Of a DNA stretch of 64,000 bases, positions 48,838 through 57,797 are shown one piece after another (within the stretch, counting starts at the first letter, position 1; each line of letters begins with the position of its first letter). Origin of the DNA: Mesosutterella faecium (GTDB lineage Bacteria; Pseudomonadota; Gammaproteobacteria; Burkholderiales; Burkholderiaceae_F); assembly GCF_022809315.2 (NCBI RefSeq), contig NZ_JAKZJU020000001.1:1240001-1304000 (forward strand), written 5' to 3'. Below the pieces are notes generated by a model. That model saw nothing but the letters and a program-made list of their open reading frames with translations, had not been told where the DNA came from and ran no database searches. The translations under genes were made by a program, and so were the position numbers.

Positions 48838-49935
48838 ATGAAAATTGATAGCAAAAGAAAAGAACAATTAAAAAAATATGCTGCGGCCGCTCTGGCGCTT
48901 TGCCTGCTGGCAGTGTTTTATCTGGGAAGCGCGAAGCTGCTGAGCTCTGGCGCCCCACGGGTTCTTTTCAACGTATCGCAGAGCGAGCCCTCAGGCGAGC
49001 TGTCCAAAACCGTTGCCTCCAACAGCGCTCTGGCCCATCCTTTTTTTGCCAGAGCTGCGATCGCTCTCGCTTCTTTCCGCGCTCCCGTGAAAACAGGCTG
49101 GTATTCCATAGAAAAGGGGGATACTTTCTTTTCTCTGCTGACGAAATTAAGCAGCGGCGAGCAGGCGACATCAGCGTTCAGGATTCCGGAAGGCTTTACT
49201 TCCCGGCAAATTTTTGAGCTTCTTGGGAAAAGGGACGACCTGAAGCACGAGGCGGAAGACCTCTCGCGCGATGAAGCGAAAGCCGCGGGTTCCGAGAGTT
49301 TTCAAAAAATCCTGGCTTTCCAGAATGAAATCGGGGAGCCTGCCCAAAACGGGAAAAGCCGCGAGGCTTCGATCGAAGGACTCCTTGCGCCTGACACGTA
49401 CTTCTATATCGTCGGTCAGACCGACACGAAGCTTTTGCTGCGGTCGGTGAACCAGCAGCGCAAAATCATCAATGAAGAGTGGGAGAAAAGGAAACCCGCG
49501 GTCAACGACGTCCTGCACTCCAGGTACGAAGCGCTGATTCTTGCCTCCGTCATTGAAAAAGAATCCGGGGTCAAGGCAGACAAGCACCTGATATCAAGCG
49601 TTTTCCATAACCGGCTGCGGATCGGGATGCCGCTTCAGTCCGATCCCACGGTCATTTACGGAATGGGCGGGCGCTATCGTGGCAACCTCACGAAGGCAGA
49701 CCTCAGAACCCCGACTCCCTACAACACGTACACCATGAAGGGGCTGCCTCCTACCCCGATTTGCGCGCCCTCGCGCGAGTCCATCAACGCTGCGCTCCAG
49801 CCCGCCGATACAAAGTATCTCTATTTCGTGGCAAGGGGAGACGGCTCCAGCGAATTTTCCGACAACCTCCAGAGCCACAACCAGGCCGTTGACAAATATC
49901 AGCGCTCGGTCATAAAAAACGGGAGTTCGAAATGA
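48838..49935 (+). CDS. mltG: Endolytic murein transglycosylase (YceG-like)
   Basis: Inner-membrane enzyme that cleaves nascent peptidoglycan and releases glycan strands. The 365-residue protein has a short cytoplasmic N-terminus, a transmembrane helix (about 14-33), a LysM-like subdomain (GWYSIEKGDTFFSLLTKL) and the catalytic YceG domain with EGLLAPDTYFY, Glu240 in LASVIEKESG, and FHNRLRIGMPLQSDPTVIYG. It overlaps holB by 4 bases. In many proteobacteria tmk lies between mltG and holB; here it is absent. Confidence 0.94.
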   Translation: MKIDSKRKEQLKKYAAAALALCLLAVFYLGSAKLLSSGAPRVLFNVSQSEPSGELSKTVASNSALAHPFFARAAIALASFRAPVKTGWYSIEKGDTFFSLLTKLSSGEQATSAFRIPEGFTSRQIFELLGKRDDLKHEAEDLSRDEAKAAGSESFQKILAFQNEIGEPAQNGKSREASIEGLLAPDTYFYIVGQTDTKLLLRSVNQQRKIINEEWEKRKPAVNDVLHSRYEALILASVIEKESGVKADKHLISSVFHNRLRIGMPLQSDPTVIYGMGGRYRGNLTKADLRTPTPYNTYTMKGLPPTPICAPSRESINAALQPADTKYLYFVARGDGSSEFSDNLQSHNQAVDKYQRSVIKNGSSK

Positions 49936-50963
49936 AAGAAGCGGTTTTCCCGTGGCAGACAGAGCTTTACGGCAGGCTTCTAGCCCTTCGCAGGCACCTG
50001 CCCAACGGGCTTATCGTGGCGGGTCCCCGCGGACTCGGCACTTTTGAGCTGGTGCATCGCTTTGCAAAGGATCTGCTCTGCGAGAATCCCCGGCCTGACG
50101 GCAGCGCCTGCGGCGTCTGCGCCGGCTGCAGGCTCGCGCAGGCCGGCAACCACCCGGACCTCAGGTACATCCTTTCCGAATCGGAGGCCCTGGCCCGGGG
50201 GCTTCCTTATGAGCCTCCTTCGGGGGCGGCCTCCCGGCGGAAGCCTTCCGAGGACATTCTCATCCACGAGCCCCTGTCGCTGGAAAATTTCCTCACGCTT
50301 TCCTCTCATCGCGGCGAGCACCGTGTCGTCTTAGTGTATCCGGCCGACCGGATTCGTCCGGATGCGGCTTCCGTCTTTTTGAAAATGCTGGAGGAGCCGC
50401 CCCAGGACCTCATTTTCCTTCTGGTGGCCGAGGATCTGGACGCCATTCTCCCGACGATTCGATCCAGGTGCCTGATTTTCAGGGCGCTGCCTCCGATGCG
50501 CGCCACGGCCGTCAAGTGGCTCAACGAGCAGGGGCTGCCAGCCCCGGAAACGGCTCTTGCAGAGGCAGGGGGGATGCCGCTTCTTGCGCTGGCTCTCGCC
50601 CGGCTTGACGCGAAGCCGCGTGAGGAACTCGCATCTCTGCTGGGGGCCGTGCAGGAGGGCGCGGGCTGGGTCGGACGGGTGATTGCCGCCGTCCCCAAGG
50701 ACGCAGATCAGGCCGAGGCGGTCTGGTTCCTCCAGCGCTGGGGATGGGACCTGCTGGCTGTGAAGCAGGGGCTCGCACCCCGATATTTCCCCCGCCAGAG
50801 CCAGGTCCTGCAGACTCTTGCGGCAAGCGCGGACGCGGAAAAGCTTTTCCGGTGGATTCACGAGCTGAACCGCCTGCGCGAGGCGGCCGGCCATCCCCTC
50901 AATGCCAAGCTTTCGACGGAAAGGATCCTCTTCCTGTATCAGGGGATCTTTGCCCGCCGCTGA
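49932..50963 (+). CDS. holB: DNA polymerase III subunit delta'
   Basis: Clamp-loader subunit of the replicative polymerase. It is a 343-residue AAA+ protein with a degenerate nucleotide loop (VAGPRGLGTFELV), a four-cysteine zinc module (CENPRPDGSACGVCAGCRL), a sensor region LKMLEEPPQDLIFLLVAED and the SRC-type sensor 1 (TIRSRCLIF). Degenerate ATP binding is normal for delta'. The start overlaps the mltG stop (ATGA), so translation is coupled. It is convergent with the tyrosine recombinase gene, with only 4 bases between the stops. Confidence 0.92.
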   Translation: MKEAVFPWQTELYGRLLALRRHLPNGLIVAGPRGLGTFELVHRFAKDLLCENPRPDGSACGVCAGCRLAQAGNHPDLRYILSESEALARGLPYEPPSGAASRRKPSEDILIHEPLSLENFLTLSSHRGEHRVVLVYPADRIRPDAASVFLKMLEEPPQDLIFLLVAEDLDAILPTIRSRCLIFRALPPMRATAVKWLNEQGLPAPETALAEAGGMPLLALALARLDAKPREELASLLGAVQEGAGWVGRVIAAVPKDADQAEAVWFLQRWGWDLLAVKQGLAPRYFPRQSQVLQTLAASADAEKLFRWIHELNRLREAAGHPLNAKLSTERILFLYQGIFARR

Positions 50964-50967
50964 TTTT

Positions 50968-52272
50968 TCAAAGCGGCTTGATTTTTTTCATGCCTTCGGC
51001 CATCTTCTGTTCGGTGGGCACGAGATAAAGAGAAGTTGTGGACAGGGAGGCGTGTCCCAGCGCGGTCTGGACGACGTTCACCGGCATTGCATCCAGGGCC
51101 ACGGCCGCGAAGGTGTGCCTGAGCCAGTGGGTCGATGCCTCCCGCAGCTTCGCTCCGTCCATAGGATCTTTTTTCTCGGCTTCGGCCGCTGCGTCTTCGA
51201 AAAAAGCCTTAAGGATTTTATGAAGCCCGGATCTCGACAGGGAAGTTTCTCTGTTCTCCGCTTTCCTGCCTCTTCCCAGCCGCGCAAGCAGAGGCGTGTC
51301 CGCCGGGCAGGCCCCGATGGGCTGCAGCCCCCGCGCTGACAGATACAGGTTCAGGATCCTGAGGTGCTCCTGCTGCAGAGGCAGCCGCCGTACTTTGTCG
51401 CCCTTGCCCACGACTTCGATCATCAGCAGGCTGCGGCTTCCGAGTTTTCTTTTCCGGATCCAGCCTGCTCGGGAGGCAAGCATTTCCGAAGCGCGCATGC
51501 CAAGCCCTTTGCCCATCATGAGGATCGCCTCGAGCCTTGCCTTTTCCTCCCCTTCGGGCAGCCCGCGCAGCTGATCGAGAATGTCCTCCCACTGGTCGTG
51601 CGAAAGGGATCTGTCGGCGAACTGCTCCGGGGCTCCCTCTCCAGGCAGGAACGGAATCTTCGGTGACACCTGGTCGAAGGGGTTGTAATTGAGGTAGCCG
51701 GTCTTGACCAAAAAATTGAAAAGGAGCCGGATCACCGTCATGGCCTGCCTGCGGCTTGCGAAGGAAAGCGGACCGTTGAACGGCTTCCAGCCGGGGTCTG
51801 TCCTCTCAACGTTTTTGGGGCCGATCCAGATGCTCTGAGGCACGTTCCACCGCTCGGCCCAGGCTTTGTCGGAGAGCCGCCCGAGGTCTTCGAGCCATCT
51901 CAGGTATAGCGACGCCCCTTCCATGGTCAGCGAGCTCAGGGCCGTCCGGCGTTCAATAACACACCAGAGCAGGAACCGCTCCGCTTCTTTTCTGTAAGCG
52001 CTGAAAGTGTTCGGATTGGCTGCGCGGGCGTTGAGCCAGGCCCGCAGGGCCTCCAGGTCGTTGCCGGCCTTGAGCGAACTGCGGCCTGAGAGACTTCGGT
52101 TGGTGCCCTGGGAGCCGCTGAGCTCGCCCTTGATCTGGCACTGCTCGAGCGGCACCACCTGAAGGGCGGAGCCGGGGTCAAGGCGGCCCGCTGCAGCATC
52201 TTCAGAATCGCCGCCGGGCTTCTTAGAAGAAAAATCCGCGATTTTCTCTGCCTTTTTTCTCTGCATGCTCAT
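50968..52272 (-). CDS. Tyrosine recombinase with N-terminal extension
   Basis: A 434-residue site-specific integrase/recombinase. About 80 N-terminal residues are charged, low complexity and unusual. A SAM-like core-binding domain follows (LEALRAWLNARAANPNTF to NFLVKTGYL), then the catalytic domain with Arg in GLGMRASEML, Lys in VVGKGDKVRRLP, the H-x-x-R pair in THWLRHTFAA, His in LGHASLSTT and the Tyr nucleophile in SLYLVP. All catalytic residues are present. It is longer than XerC/XerD (about 300) and no attachment sites or mobile genes were seen nearby. A chromosomal, non-phage recombinase is one possibility. Confidence 0.88.
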   Translation of the reverse strand: MSMQRKKAEKIADFSSKKPGGDSEDAAAGRLDPGSALQVVPLEQCQIKGELSGSQGTNRSLSGRSSLKAGNDLEALRAWLNARAANPNTFSAYRKEAERFLLWCVIERRTALSSLTMEGASLYLRWLEDLGRLSDKAWAERWNVPQSIWIGPKNVERTDPGWKPFNGPLSFASRRQAMTVIRLLFNFLVKTGYLNYNPFDQVSPKIPFLPGEGAPEQFADRSLSHDQWEDILDQLRGLPEGEEKARLEAILMMGKGLGMRASEMLASRAGWIRKRKLGSRSLLMIEVVGKGDKVRRLPLQQEHLRILNLYLSARGLQPIGACPADTPLLARLGRGRKAENRETSLSRSGLHKILKAFFEDAAAEAEKKDPMDGAKLREASTHWLRHTFAAVALDAMPVNVVQTALGHASLSTTSLYLVPTEQKMAEGMKKIKPL

Positions 52273-52464
52273 CTTGGGTCAACTCTTGCGCCCGTCTGAC
52301 GTTTGAAACCGCGTACAATTGCGCGGACGATCCAGCAACGCTTTATCATTGTAAGAATTATCACCGCGGGCATGAGGCGGCTACGCCGCATTCGCCCGCG
52401 CCAGCCGCTCCCTGAAAAGTTCCGGAGCCCCTTTCATTCGAAGTTGTCAGAAGGTTGAGCAGCC

Positions 52465-53382
52465 ATGATTGCAGCATTTGACATTGAATTTTCCGGCATC
52501 CGCAAAGTTGAGACCACAACGACCAACCAGCCTGTCGCGCAGGCGATCATAGGAGTCGATCAGCTTCTCACGACGGGTTCCCGGGCCCTGTACGGCTATC
52601 TTGTGGATCCGGAAGTGGACGTGCGCCGCAATCCCGACGAGGCTTCCTACAGCGTTGATCTGGGCTTCCGGAAGAATTTCGGCATGTCCCGCCGGGCCTC
52701 GCTTGCCGGCGTGAAGGAATTTATCGATCCTCCGGAAAAGTCTGTCGGCGTCGCCCTTGGATGGCTCAGGGCAGAAAGCGGCGAGGGTCTCCTCGGGCTT
52801 TTCCAGCTCCTGAAGGCCATCGCCGGCCGTACGGTGACCTCGGTTTCACTGGGCGATGATGATGTGACGGTCTGCGCCGGCGCTGACAGCTTCCATGTCT
52901 CGTACCACACCTACAAGCTCTTTCGCCATATCGGCGTGCGCAAGGCTGTCGAGTTGATGGCCCGCGTGTTTAAGGATCCGACGGTCAAAGAGCTCGTCAT
53001 CCGCGACAGGACCACGGGCGAGTCGCTCGCCTCGGTAGCCAGGGACGAGGCTTCTTATTTCTACATGCCGGAAATCGACGAAGTGGTGCTGGTCGACCAC
53101 GTGGTGACCCAGGCTCTGATGCTGCCTTCCTCGAGCTTCCGCGATGACCAGATCTGGACCTTCTTCGACGGCGAGCAGACGGTCCGCGCCCGCATGAACG
53201 ACAAGGATTTCCTGCGCGTCATTGACAACGGTGTTTTCCGCCTCAACGCGGATGATGTTCTGATTGTCAGAATGCACGTCCGGACCCTGCAGACGGTGGC
53301 GGGCCTTGTGAGCGACTATGAAGTGGTGAAGGTCCTGGACCATAGAAAGCCCGGCAAGCACCTCCCGGTGCCCGGGGTCTGA
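52465..53382 (+). CDS. Conserved-looking protein of unknown function
   Basis: 305 residues with no signal peptide, membrane helix or catalytic motif that I recognise. The N-terminus IAAFDIEFSGIRKVETTT then NQPVAQAIIGVDQLLTTGSR suggests a beta strand followed by a helix. The middle (about 95-130) contains a hydrophobic stretch LLGLFQLLKAIAGRTVTSV. The C-terminal half is rich in predicted beta strands. The general layout is reminiscent of uncharacterised proteins that start with an F-E/D-I-x-F-x-G strand, but this is a weak impression. AGAAGG lies 14 bases before the ATG. It is first in a co-directional run with a sensor kinase (25-base gap) and divergent from the recombinase. Confidence 0.75.
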   Translation: MIAAFDIEFSGIRKVETTTTNQPVAQAIIGVDQLLTTGSRALYGYLVDPEVDVRRNPDEASYSVDLGFRKNFGMSRRASLAGVKEFIDPPEKSVGVALGWLRAESGEGLLGLFQLLKAIAGRTVTSVSLGDDDVTVCAGADSFHVSYHTYKLFRHIGVRKAVELMARVFKDPTVKELVIRDRTTGESLASVARDEASYFYMPEIDEVVLVDHVVTQALMLPSSSFRDDQIWTFFDGEQTVRARMNDKDFLRVIDNGVFRLNADDVLIVRMHVRTLQTVAGLVSDYEVVKVLDHRKPGKHLPVPGV

Positions 53383-53407
53383 GGGCCCGGCAGGTGAGGG
53401 CGTTTTA

Positions 53408-55483
53408 ATGAAACGGATGCCCCGCCTTTTAGAAGAAGCCTTCCGGCAGGCACGATCCTTTCGGAAGGCTTTGTCGTGTCTGTGCGGTGCGAGGCCTGCA
53501 GTTTCGGCCTGGGCTCTTTTTCTTTCGCTTGTTTTTCTTTTTCAGCCGGCCGCGGCGGAGCCGATAGCCGATGACATTTTGCTCTCGCCCGCCGTTTCTC
53601 CGGCCGGACGCGCCCCCTCTGCAAGGGAGGAAGCCCGGAAGGAGGCCGAGGCAGGGACAGAAGGCGCATCGGAAGAAAGTTTCCGCGACAGCCTGGCCGC
53701 CCGGCGCGACGACCCTTTCAGCCTGGCGCTGCCTCCCCTGATCCGCGTCGGAATTCAGCAGTCGGCCATTTCCTTTCTATCCGCTCCGGACCCTCTTTTT
53801 ATCGAGAAGACGAAAGACGCGATCCGGAAGGCCTTTGGCAGGGAACAGGTGGATTTCCGGCCCATGTCCCGGGGAGATCTCGCTTCTGCGGTTCGTTCGG
53901 GGGAAATCGATTTTGTGATCGGCGAGGCGGATTTCATCGCACAGTCTCAGATGGACAACAACCTGAGGCTTCTCGCTTCCCTGTGGCCCGCAGCCGCCCG
54001 GGATGTGAACAGCGCGGTGTCCGCGGTTTTTTTCGTGAAGGCGGAGAGCCTGGCTGTTCAGTCGCTTTCCCAGATGGGAAACCACCCCGTGGCGGCCTCC
54101 AATCCCTCCTCCTTTGCGGGCTATATCCTGCCGCTTTACGAACTCTCCCGCCGGGGCTATTCGGCGGGGTTCCTCTCTGAGCTCTACTTCTCCGGATCCA
54201 ACGAAGGCGTTGTGAGCGACGTGCTGTCCGGCAAGGCCGCGGTCGGCATCCTGCCCGCCTGCGTTCTGGAGTCGATGGAGCAGGCCGGAAAAATTCACAT
54301 GGAGGATTTCCGGATCATTAATCCAAGGCGCGCCAATGAGCTCAAATGCGCGCACTCGGCGGACGTCTTTCCTTCGGTGACCGTGGCCGCCCTGCCTAAG
54401 ACGGATCCGATGCACGAAAAAGCCGTGATGACTACGCTGCTTGAGATGCCCGCCGCCGACGGCCAGCCGCAGTGGGGGCTGCCGGCTTCAATGCAGAAGG
54501 TCTTTGACCTGTTCTACGAGCTCAAGATCGGCCCCTACCAGTATCTCGCCCAGTGGAGCCTGCAGCGGTTCATGAGAGAGAACTCCGGAGCGGTGGCGAT
54601 TGCCCTGATTCTCACCATCATGATTCTGTCCTACGCGGCCATGCTGCAGATGATGGTGAAGAAGCGCACGGAGGCCCTGAGGCAGTCGCTGGAAGAGCGC
54701 GAGAGAATCGAGGCGGAAGTGACCGCTTCACGAGAGCACATTTCGGCCCTGGAGCGCACGGGCATCATCGGGCAGATGTCCTCGATGATCGCCCACGAAC
54801 TCAAGCAGCCCCTGGGGGCCATCAATAATTTCGGCAACGGCCTCCTGCGGCGCGTGGCCCGCGGCCAGATTGATCCTTCGGTTTTCAAGGAAGCGCTCGA
54901 GGAGATCGTAGGGCAGGGGACCCGGGCCGCTGAAATCGTGGACCGGGTCCGCAGCTACGCGAAGCACCCGGAACCTGTCATGCAGGTGAGGGACATGCGG
55001 AAGGTGCTTGAGAAGGCGATTACAGAATTCCGGCACAGCCACCCCGAGGCTCCTCCCATCACATTGCGCTGCAGCCCCGGGTCGTGGGCTGAGGTTGATT
55101 CCTGGGAGATTCAGCTCGCGGTGATCAATCTGCTCAAGAACGCCTCGGAGGCTCTGCAGAAATGCCCCGGCCCCGCCATCGTCGTGTCCTTAAAGCCTGT
55201 GGACGGGCAGTGGCATCTGTCAGTGGCGGACAACGGCAAAGAGATCACTAAGGAGAAAACGGATCTCTTTTTCGAGCCGCTGCACAGCGGGAAAATATCC
55301 GGCATGGGACTCGGGCTTTCCATTGTGGCCAACATTGCCGAGCGGCACAAGGGACACGCATTCGCGAGGCCGAACGACGAACTGGGACATGGCTGCATCA
55401 TGGAAATCGTGATGCCGATGTCTGAAGCGCCTGGCGCAGCCCGGGGTACTGCGCAAAAAGATCCTGCGAGTCCGTTACAATGA
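53408..55483 (+). CDS. Membrane sensor histidine kinase with periplasmic PhnD-like sensor (TtrS-like)
   Basis: 691 residues. A basic N-terminus and signal/anchor (about 33-50) are followed by a low-complexity stretch and then a periplasmic-binding-protein-type (PhnD-like) domain (about 110-380; IRVGIQQSAISFLSAPDPLF, DFVIGEADFIAQ). A transmembrane helix lies at about 398-418, then a coiled linker. The kinase core has phospho-acceptor His463 in SSMIAHELKQPLGAINNF, N-box INLLKNASEAL and G-box GLGLSI. The D-box reads ADNGKEI instead of the usual DNGPGI. This architecture is that of TtrS, the tetrathionate sensor, and similar kinases. No response regulator is adjacent, so ligand and partner are unknown. 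Confidence 0.85.
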   Translation: MKRMPRLLEEAFRQARSFRKALSCLCGARPAVSAWALFLSLVFLFQPAAAEPIADDILLSPAVSPAGRAPSAREEARKEAEAGTEGASEESFRDSLAARRDDPFSLALPPLIRVGIQQSAISFLSAPDPLFIEKTKDAIRKAFGREQVDFRPMSRGDLASAVRSGEIDFVIGEADFIAQSQMDNNLRLLASLWPAAARDVNSAVSAVFFVKAESLAVQSLSQMGNHPVAASNPSSFAGYILPLYELSRRGYSAGFLSELYFSGSNEGVVSDVLSGKAAVGILPACVLESMEQAGKIHMEDFRIINPRRANELKCAHSADVFPSVTVAALPKTDPMHEKAVMTTLLEMPAADGQPQWGLPASMQKVFDLFYELKIGPYQYLAQWSLQRFMRENSGAVAIALILTIMILSYAAMLQMMVKKRTEALRQSLEERERIEAEVTASREHISALERTGIIGQMSSMIAHELKQPLGAINNFGNGLLRRVARGQIDPSVFKEALEEIVGQGTRAAEIVDRVRSYAKHPEPVMQVRDMRKVLEKAITEFRHSHPEAPPITLRCSPGSWAEVDSWEIQLAVINLLKNASEALQKCPGPAIVVSLKPVDGQWHLSVADNGKEITKEKTDLFFEPLHSGKISGMGLGLSIVANIAERHKGHAFARPNDELGHGCIMEIVMPMSEAPGAARGTAQKDPASPLQ

Positions 55484-55520
55484 TTTTTAAGCCAGATGGT
55501 CAAAATGCAGGGAGCATAGA

Positions 55521-55712
55521 TTGGATCCGGAAAAGCTCAAGAAGATTTTTTATGAAGTTCTGAGGGTCGTTGCGGCCATCATAGTGCTTTATTTCATCTG
55601 GGACGTGATGAAAACCCAGGTTTTGTTCTTTCAGGAAGACGGGCCGGCTTTCGGAGTTCCGGCCGCCAGCTCTCCGTCTGCGTCCGATGCGGGCTCTCCG
55701 GCGCGGCGCTGA
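55521..55712 (+). CDS. Small single-pass membrane protein
   Basis: A 63-residue candidate with a TTG start preceded by GGGAG 7 bases upstream. A charged N-terminus (DPEKLKKIFYEVLR), one hydrophobic helix (about 15-33) and a Pro/Ser/Ala-rich tail are visible. It lies 37 bases after the kinase gene and 61 before the lipoprotein gene. No homologue is recognised. It is short, but codon use and context are plausible. Confidence 0.5.
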   Translation: MDPEKLKKIFYEVLRVVAAIIVLYFIWDVMKTQVLFFQEDGPAFGVPAASSPSASDAGSPARR

Positions 55713-55773
55713 TGGTCCGGCTGAGATGCCCCTGAAAGATGGATCGCAGACCGAGGGCTGGAGGAGGCGCGAA

Positions 55774-57063
55774 ATGGCTCACCACGGGAAAAATACACTC
55801 AAAATGGCGCTGGCCGCATTCTCTGCAACGGCGCTTTCCGCCTGCTCATCCGTCCCGATCTGGGAGCCCCCCGGAGACTCGGCGGCGGCCTCGGGAGGCG
55901 GAGCTCCCATCATCGAGAAATCAACCGGCGCCTCAAGCCGGGCGGCTGCCCGGCCCAGGCCTTCTGTTCAAGCGCCTGAGGCTCAGTCCGTGCCGCTGGG
56001 AATCGACCAACCTTCCCGGGAGGAAGCGCCTGATGCTTCCACGGACGAAACTTCCTTTGAGAAAGAACTGAAGGCCGTTCAGGGCCAGTCTCAGGCGATG
56101 CAGCCCGGTTTTGTCGTGACCGGCGCGCAGAGCGAAGGAGAGGACGGCGTTGAGATCACCCTGCAGGCTAGAAACCAGGGCGAGAGCGCGCTGGTAAAAA
56201 AGATGGTGATCCGTGTGCCCGCCACGCTGATGAGCCGCATTGGGATCGAAACGCCGGACGGCGTGAGGTCGCTCACCCAGTGGTTTACCTCCGGTGCCAG
56301 AACTTCGCTTAAGGCAGGCGGGGACGGGGACGCCTCGGAAGGCGCGGCGCTTCAGGTGAGGGCCAAGTCCATCACATTTGCGGACGGGGCGCCTGGATTT
56401 GCTGTTGATATCAGCAACACCAGAACCCCGGGGCGCAGGGACGTGATTTTTGCTCTCCGGGAGGCCGATGCCAATTTCGTGCAGGTGGAAAGCGAGGACT
56501 CGGATTTTTCAAAGATGAGCCTTCGGGACTGGCTCACGCTGCGGGCGGACGTGCGCTTCAAAACGCCTGCTTTGCCTCTGGCCCCGCTTTCTGACAGCGC
56601 CGTTGAAAGCTGGGCCGCGTTCACTTCCGTTAAAAATTTAAAGTCAGCGGGCGGCTTAAGCGATTCGGAAGCCAGGGCGCTTCTGCCTAAGCTTCAGTTC
56701 AGCCTGGTTCCCGACGGACTCTCTGGGGCCGGCGTTCTCAAAATTGGATCGATCAGCGCCCGGGTGATGCGCTGCCGGACGGCTTCGTCAGGCGACTTGT
56801 CGGGCGGGCTTCCTGTTTGCTCCTGGGATACGTCTGCGCTGGAAAGGACCGCGCGCGTTTCCTCCGGTGCCTCAGACCCCGAGTTTGCCGAGATTGCCCA
56901 GACGAAGGGGCTTCCCGCCGGGATCGGAGGCATTCTTCTGAAAGCGGGCGACACGCTCCTTACGGCCGACCAGGGGCGGATTTTCTTTTGGAAGAAAGTC
57001 TCGTCCGAGTCAAGGGATAACTCCCGGGTCTTCGAAACGGTCAGCATGGACACGACGCGCTGA
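55774..57063 (+). CDS. Probable lipoprotein of unknown function
   Basis: 429 residues from ATG 55774, which has GAGGAGG upstream; an in-frame GTG/ATG further up would place the signal peptide internally. The signal peptide ends in a lipobox LSAC (cysteine about residue 24). A disordered Pro/Ala/Ser/Glu stretch (25-90) follows, then a largely beta-type region (VVTGAQSEGEDGVEITLQAR, KMVIRVPATLMSRI) with no recognised domain. Ser after the Cys suggests outer-membrane sorting. The stop is 29 bases before the phosphopantetheinyl transferase start. Confidence 0.7.
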   Translation: MAHHGKNTLKMALAAFSATALSACSSVPIWEPPGDSAAASGGGAPIIEKSTGASSRAAARPRPSVQAPEAQSVPLGIDQPSREEAPDASTDETSFEKELKAVQGQSQAMQPGFVVTGAQSEGEDGVEITLQARNQGESALVKKMVIRVPATLMSRIGIETPDGVRSLTQWFTSGARTSLKAGGDGDASEGAALQVRAKSITFADGAPGFAVDISNTRTPGRRDVIFALREADANFVQVESEDSDFSKMSLRDWLTLRADVRFKTPALPLAPLSDSAVESWAAFTSVKNLKSAGGLSDSEARALLPKLQFSLVPDGLSGAGVLKIGSISARVMRCRTASSGDLSGGLPVCSWDTSALERTARVSSGASDPEFAEIAQTKGLPAGIGGILLKAGDTLLTADQGRIFFWKKVSSESRDNSRVFETVSMDTTR

Positions 57064-57092
57064 CCCCTTCAGTTTCGCGGGGGCGCCGCACT

Positions 57093-57797
57093 ATGATTTT
57101 TACCAAAATTACGGACGAAAACGCGGCTCTGCTCCTGGTTTTTGAAGAGGCCTCCTGCCCGCCGCCGGAAAGCCTTCTGCCGTTCCTGCAGCCTTCCCAG
57201 CTTGAAAGATCCCTTCGTTTTAAAAGGCCTCTCAGGCGCAGCCAGTACCTGTGGTCAAGGCTCATGCTTGCGGCTGCCGTCCGTGCGGCTGCAGATCAGT
57301 CCGGGCGTCCCCGGGCCGAGATTGAGGAAAAGCCGCCCCAGGCCCCGGTGATTCGGCTGGGAAGCGGCGAGGTTTTTACCTCGGTCTCACACAGCGGCGA
57401 GAGGGTTCATTGCCTGCTCTCGGCGAAGCCCTGCGCCGTGGATGTCGAGCGATATGCGCCGGAGCGCCCGCTTGAGCGTTATGCGGAAGCGGCTTTTTCC
57501 GCAGAAACTGCGGCTGAGCTTAAGAAGGAAGCGGATCTTCCGCATGCTTTTTTCAAGGCGTGGGGCGCTTATGAATGCGCGGTCAAACTGGGCCGCCCCC
57601 GCGAGTTCATCTGGGTCAGGCACGAGCCCGTCATTGCGGGGTTCCGCGTTGAATCGAAATTTGAAAACGGCTGGTCGATGACAGCCGTGCTTTCCCCCGA
57701 GGTATCCCAGGTGAGGAAAATTCGCCTCACCGCGGCCGCGCTTCAGGACCTTTTCGCCCGCGGGACGCCCCTGTTTTCAGAGACCGGCCTCAGCTGA
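57093..57797 (+). CDS. Sfp-type 4'-phosphopantetheinyl transferase superfamily protein
   Basis: A 234-residue protein likely to transfer phosphopantetheine from CoA to a carrier-protein serine. The substrate-binding SVSHSG motif is followed by the metal-binding CAVDVERYAPERP (Asp and Glu), and the second conserved motif is FFKAWGAYECAVKLGR, matching the W-x-x-K-E-A/K helix of Sfp-type enzymes with some change (E-C-A-V-K). No carrier-protein or synthase gene is in the window. It overlaps by 8 bases, tail to tail, with the COG4648-like gene. Confidence 0.82.
   Translation: MIFTKITDENAALLLVFEEASCPPPESLLPFLQPSQLERSLRFKRPLRRSQYLWSRLMLAAAVRAAADQSGRPRAEIEEKPPQAPVIRLGSGEVFTSVSHSGERVHCLLSAKPCAVDVERYAPERPLERYAEAAFSAETAAELKKEADLPHAFFKAWGAYECAVKLGRPREFIWVRHEPVIAGFRVESKFENGWSMTAVLSPEVSQVRKIRLTAAALQDLFARGTPLFSETGLS

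Noticed and set aside
50968..52272. Tyrosine recombinase as the integrase of the AT-rich island
   Set aside because: It lies about 7 kb outside the island, in GC-rich DNA beside housekeeping genes, with no repeats matching the tRNA ends seen.
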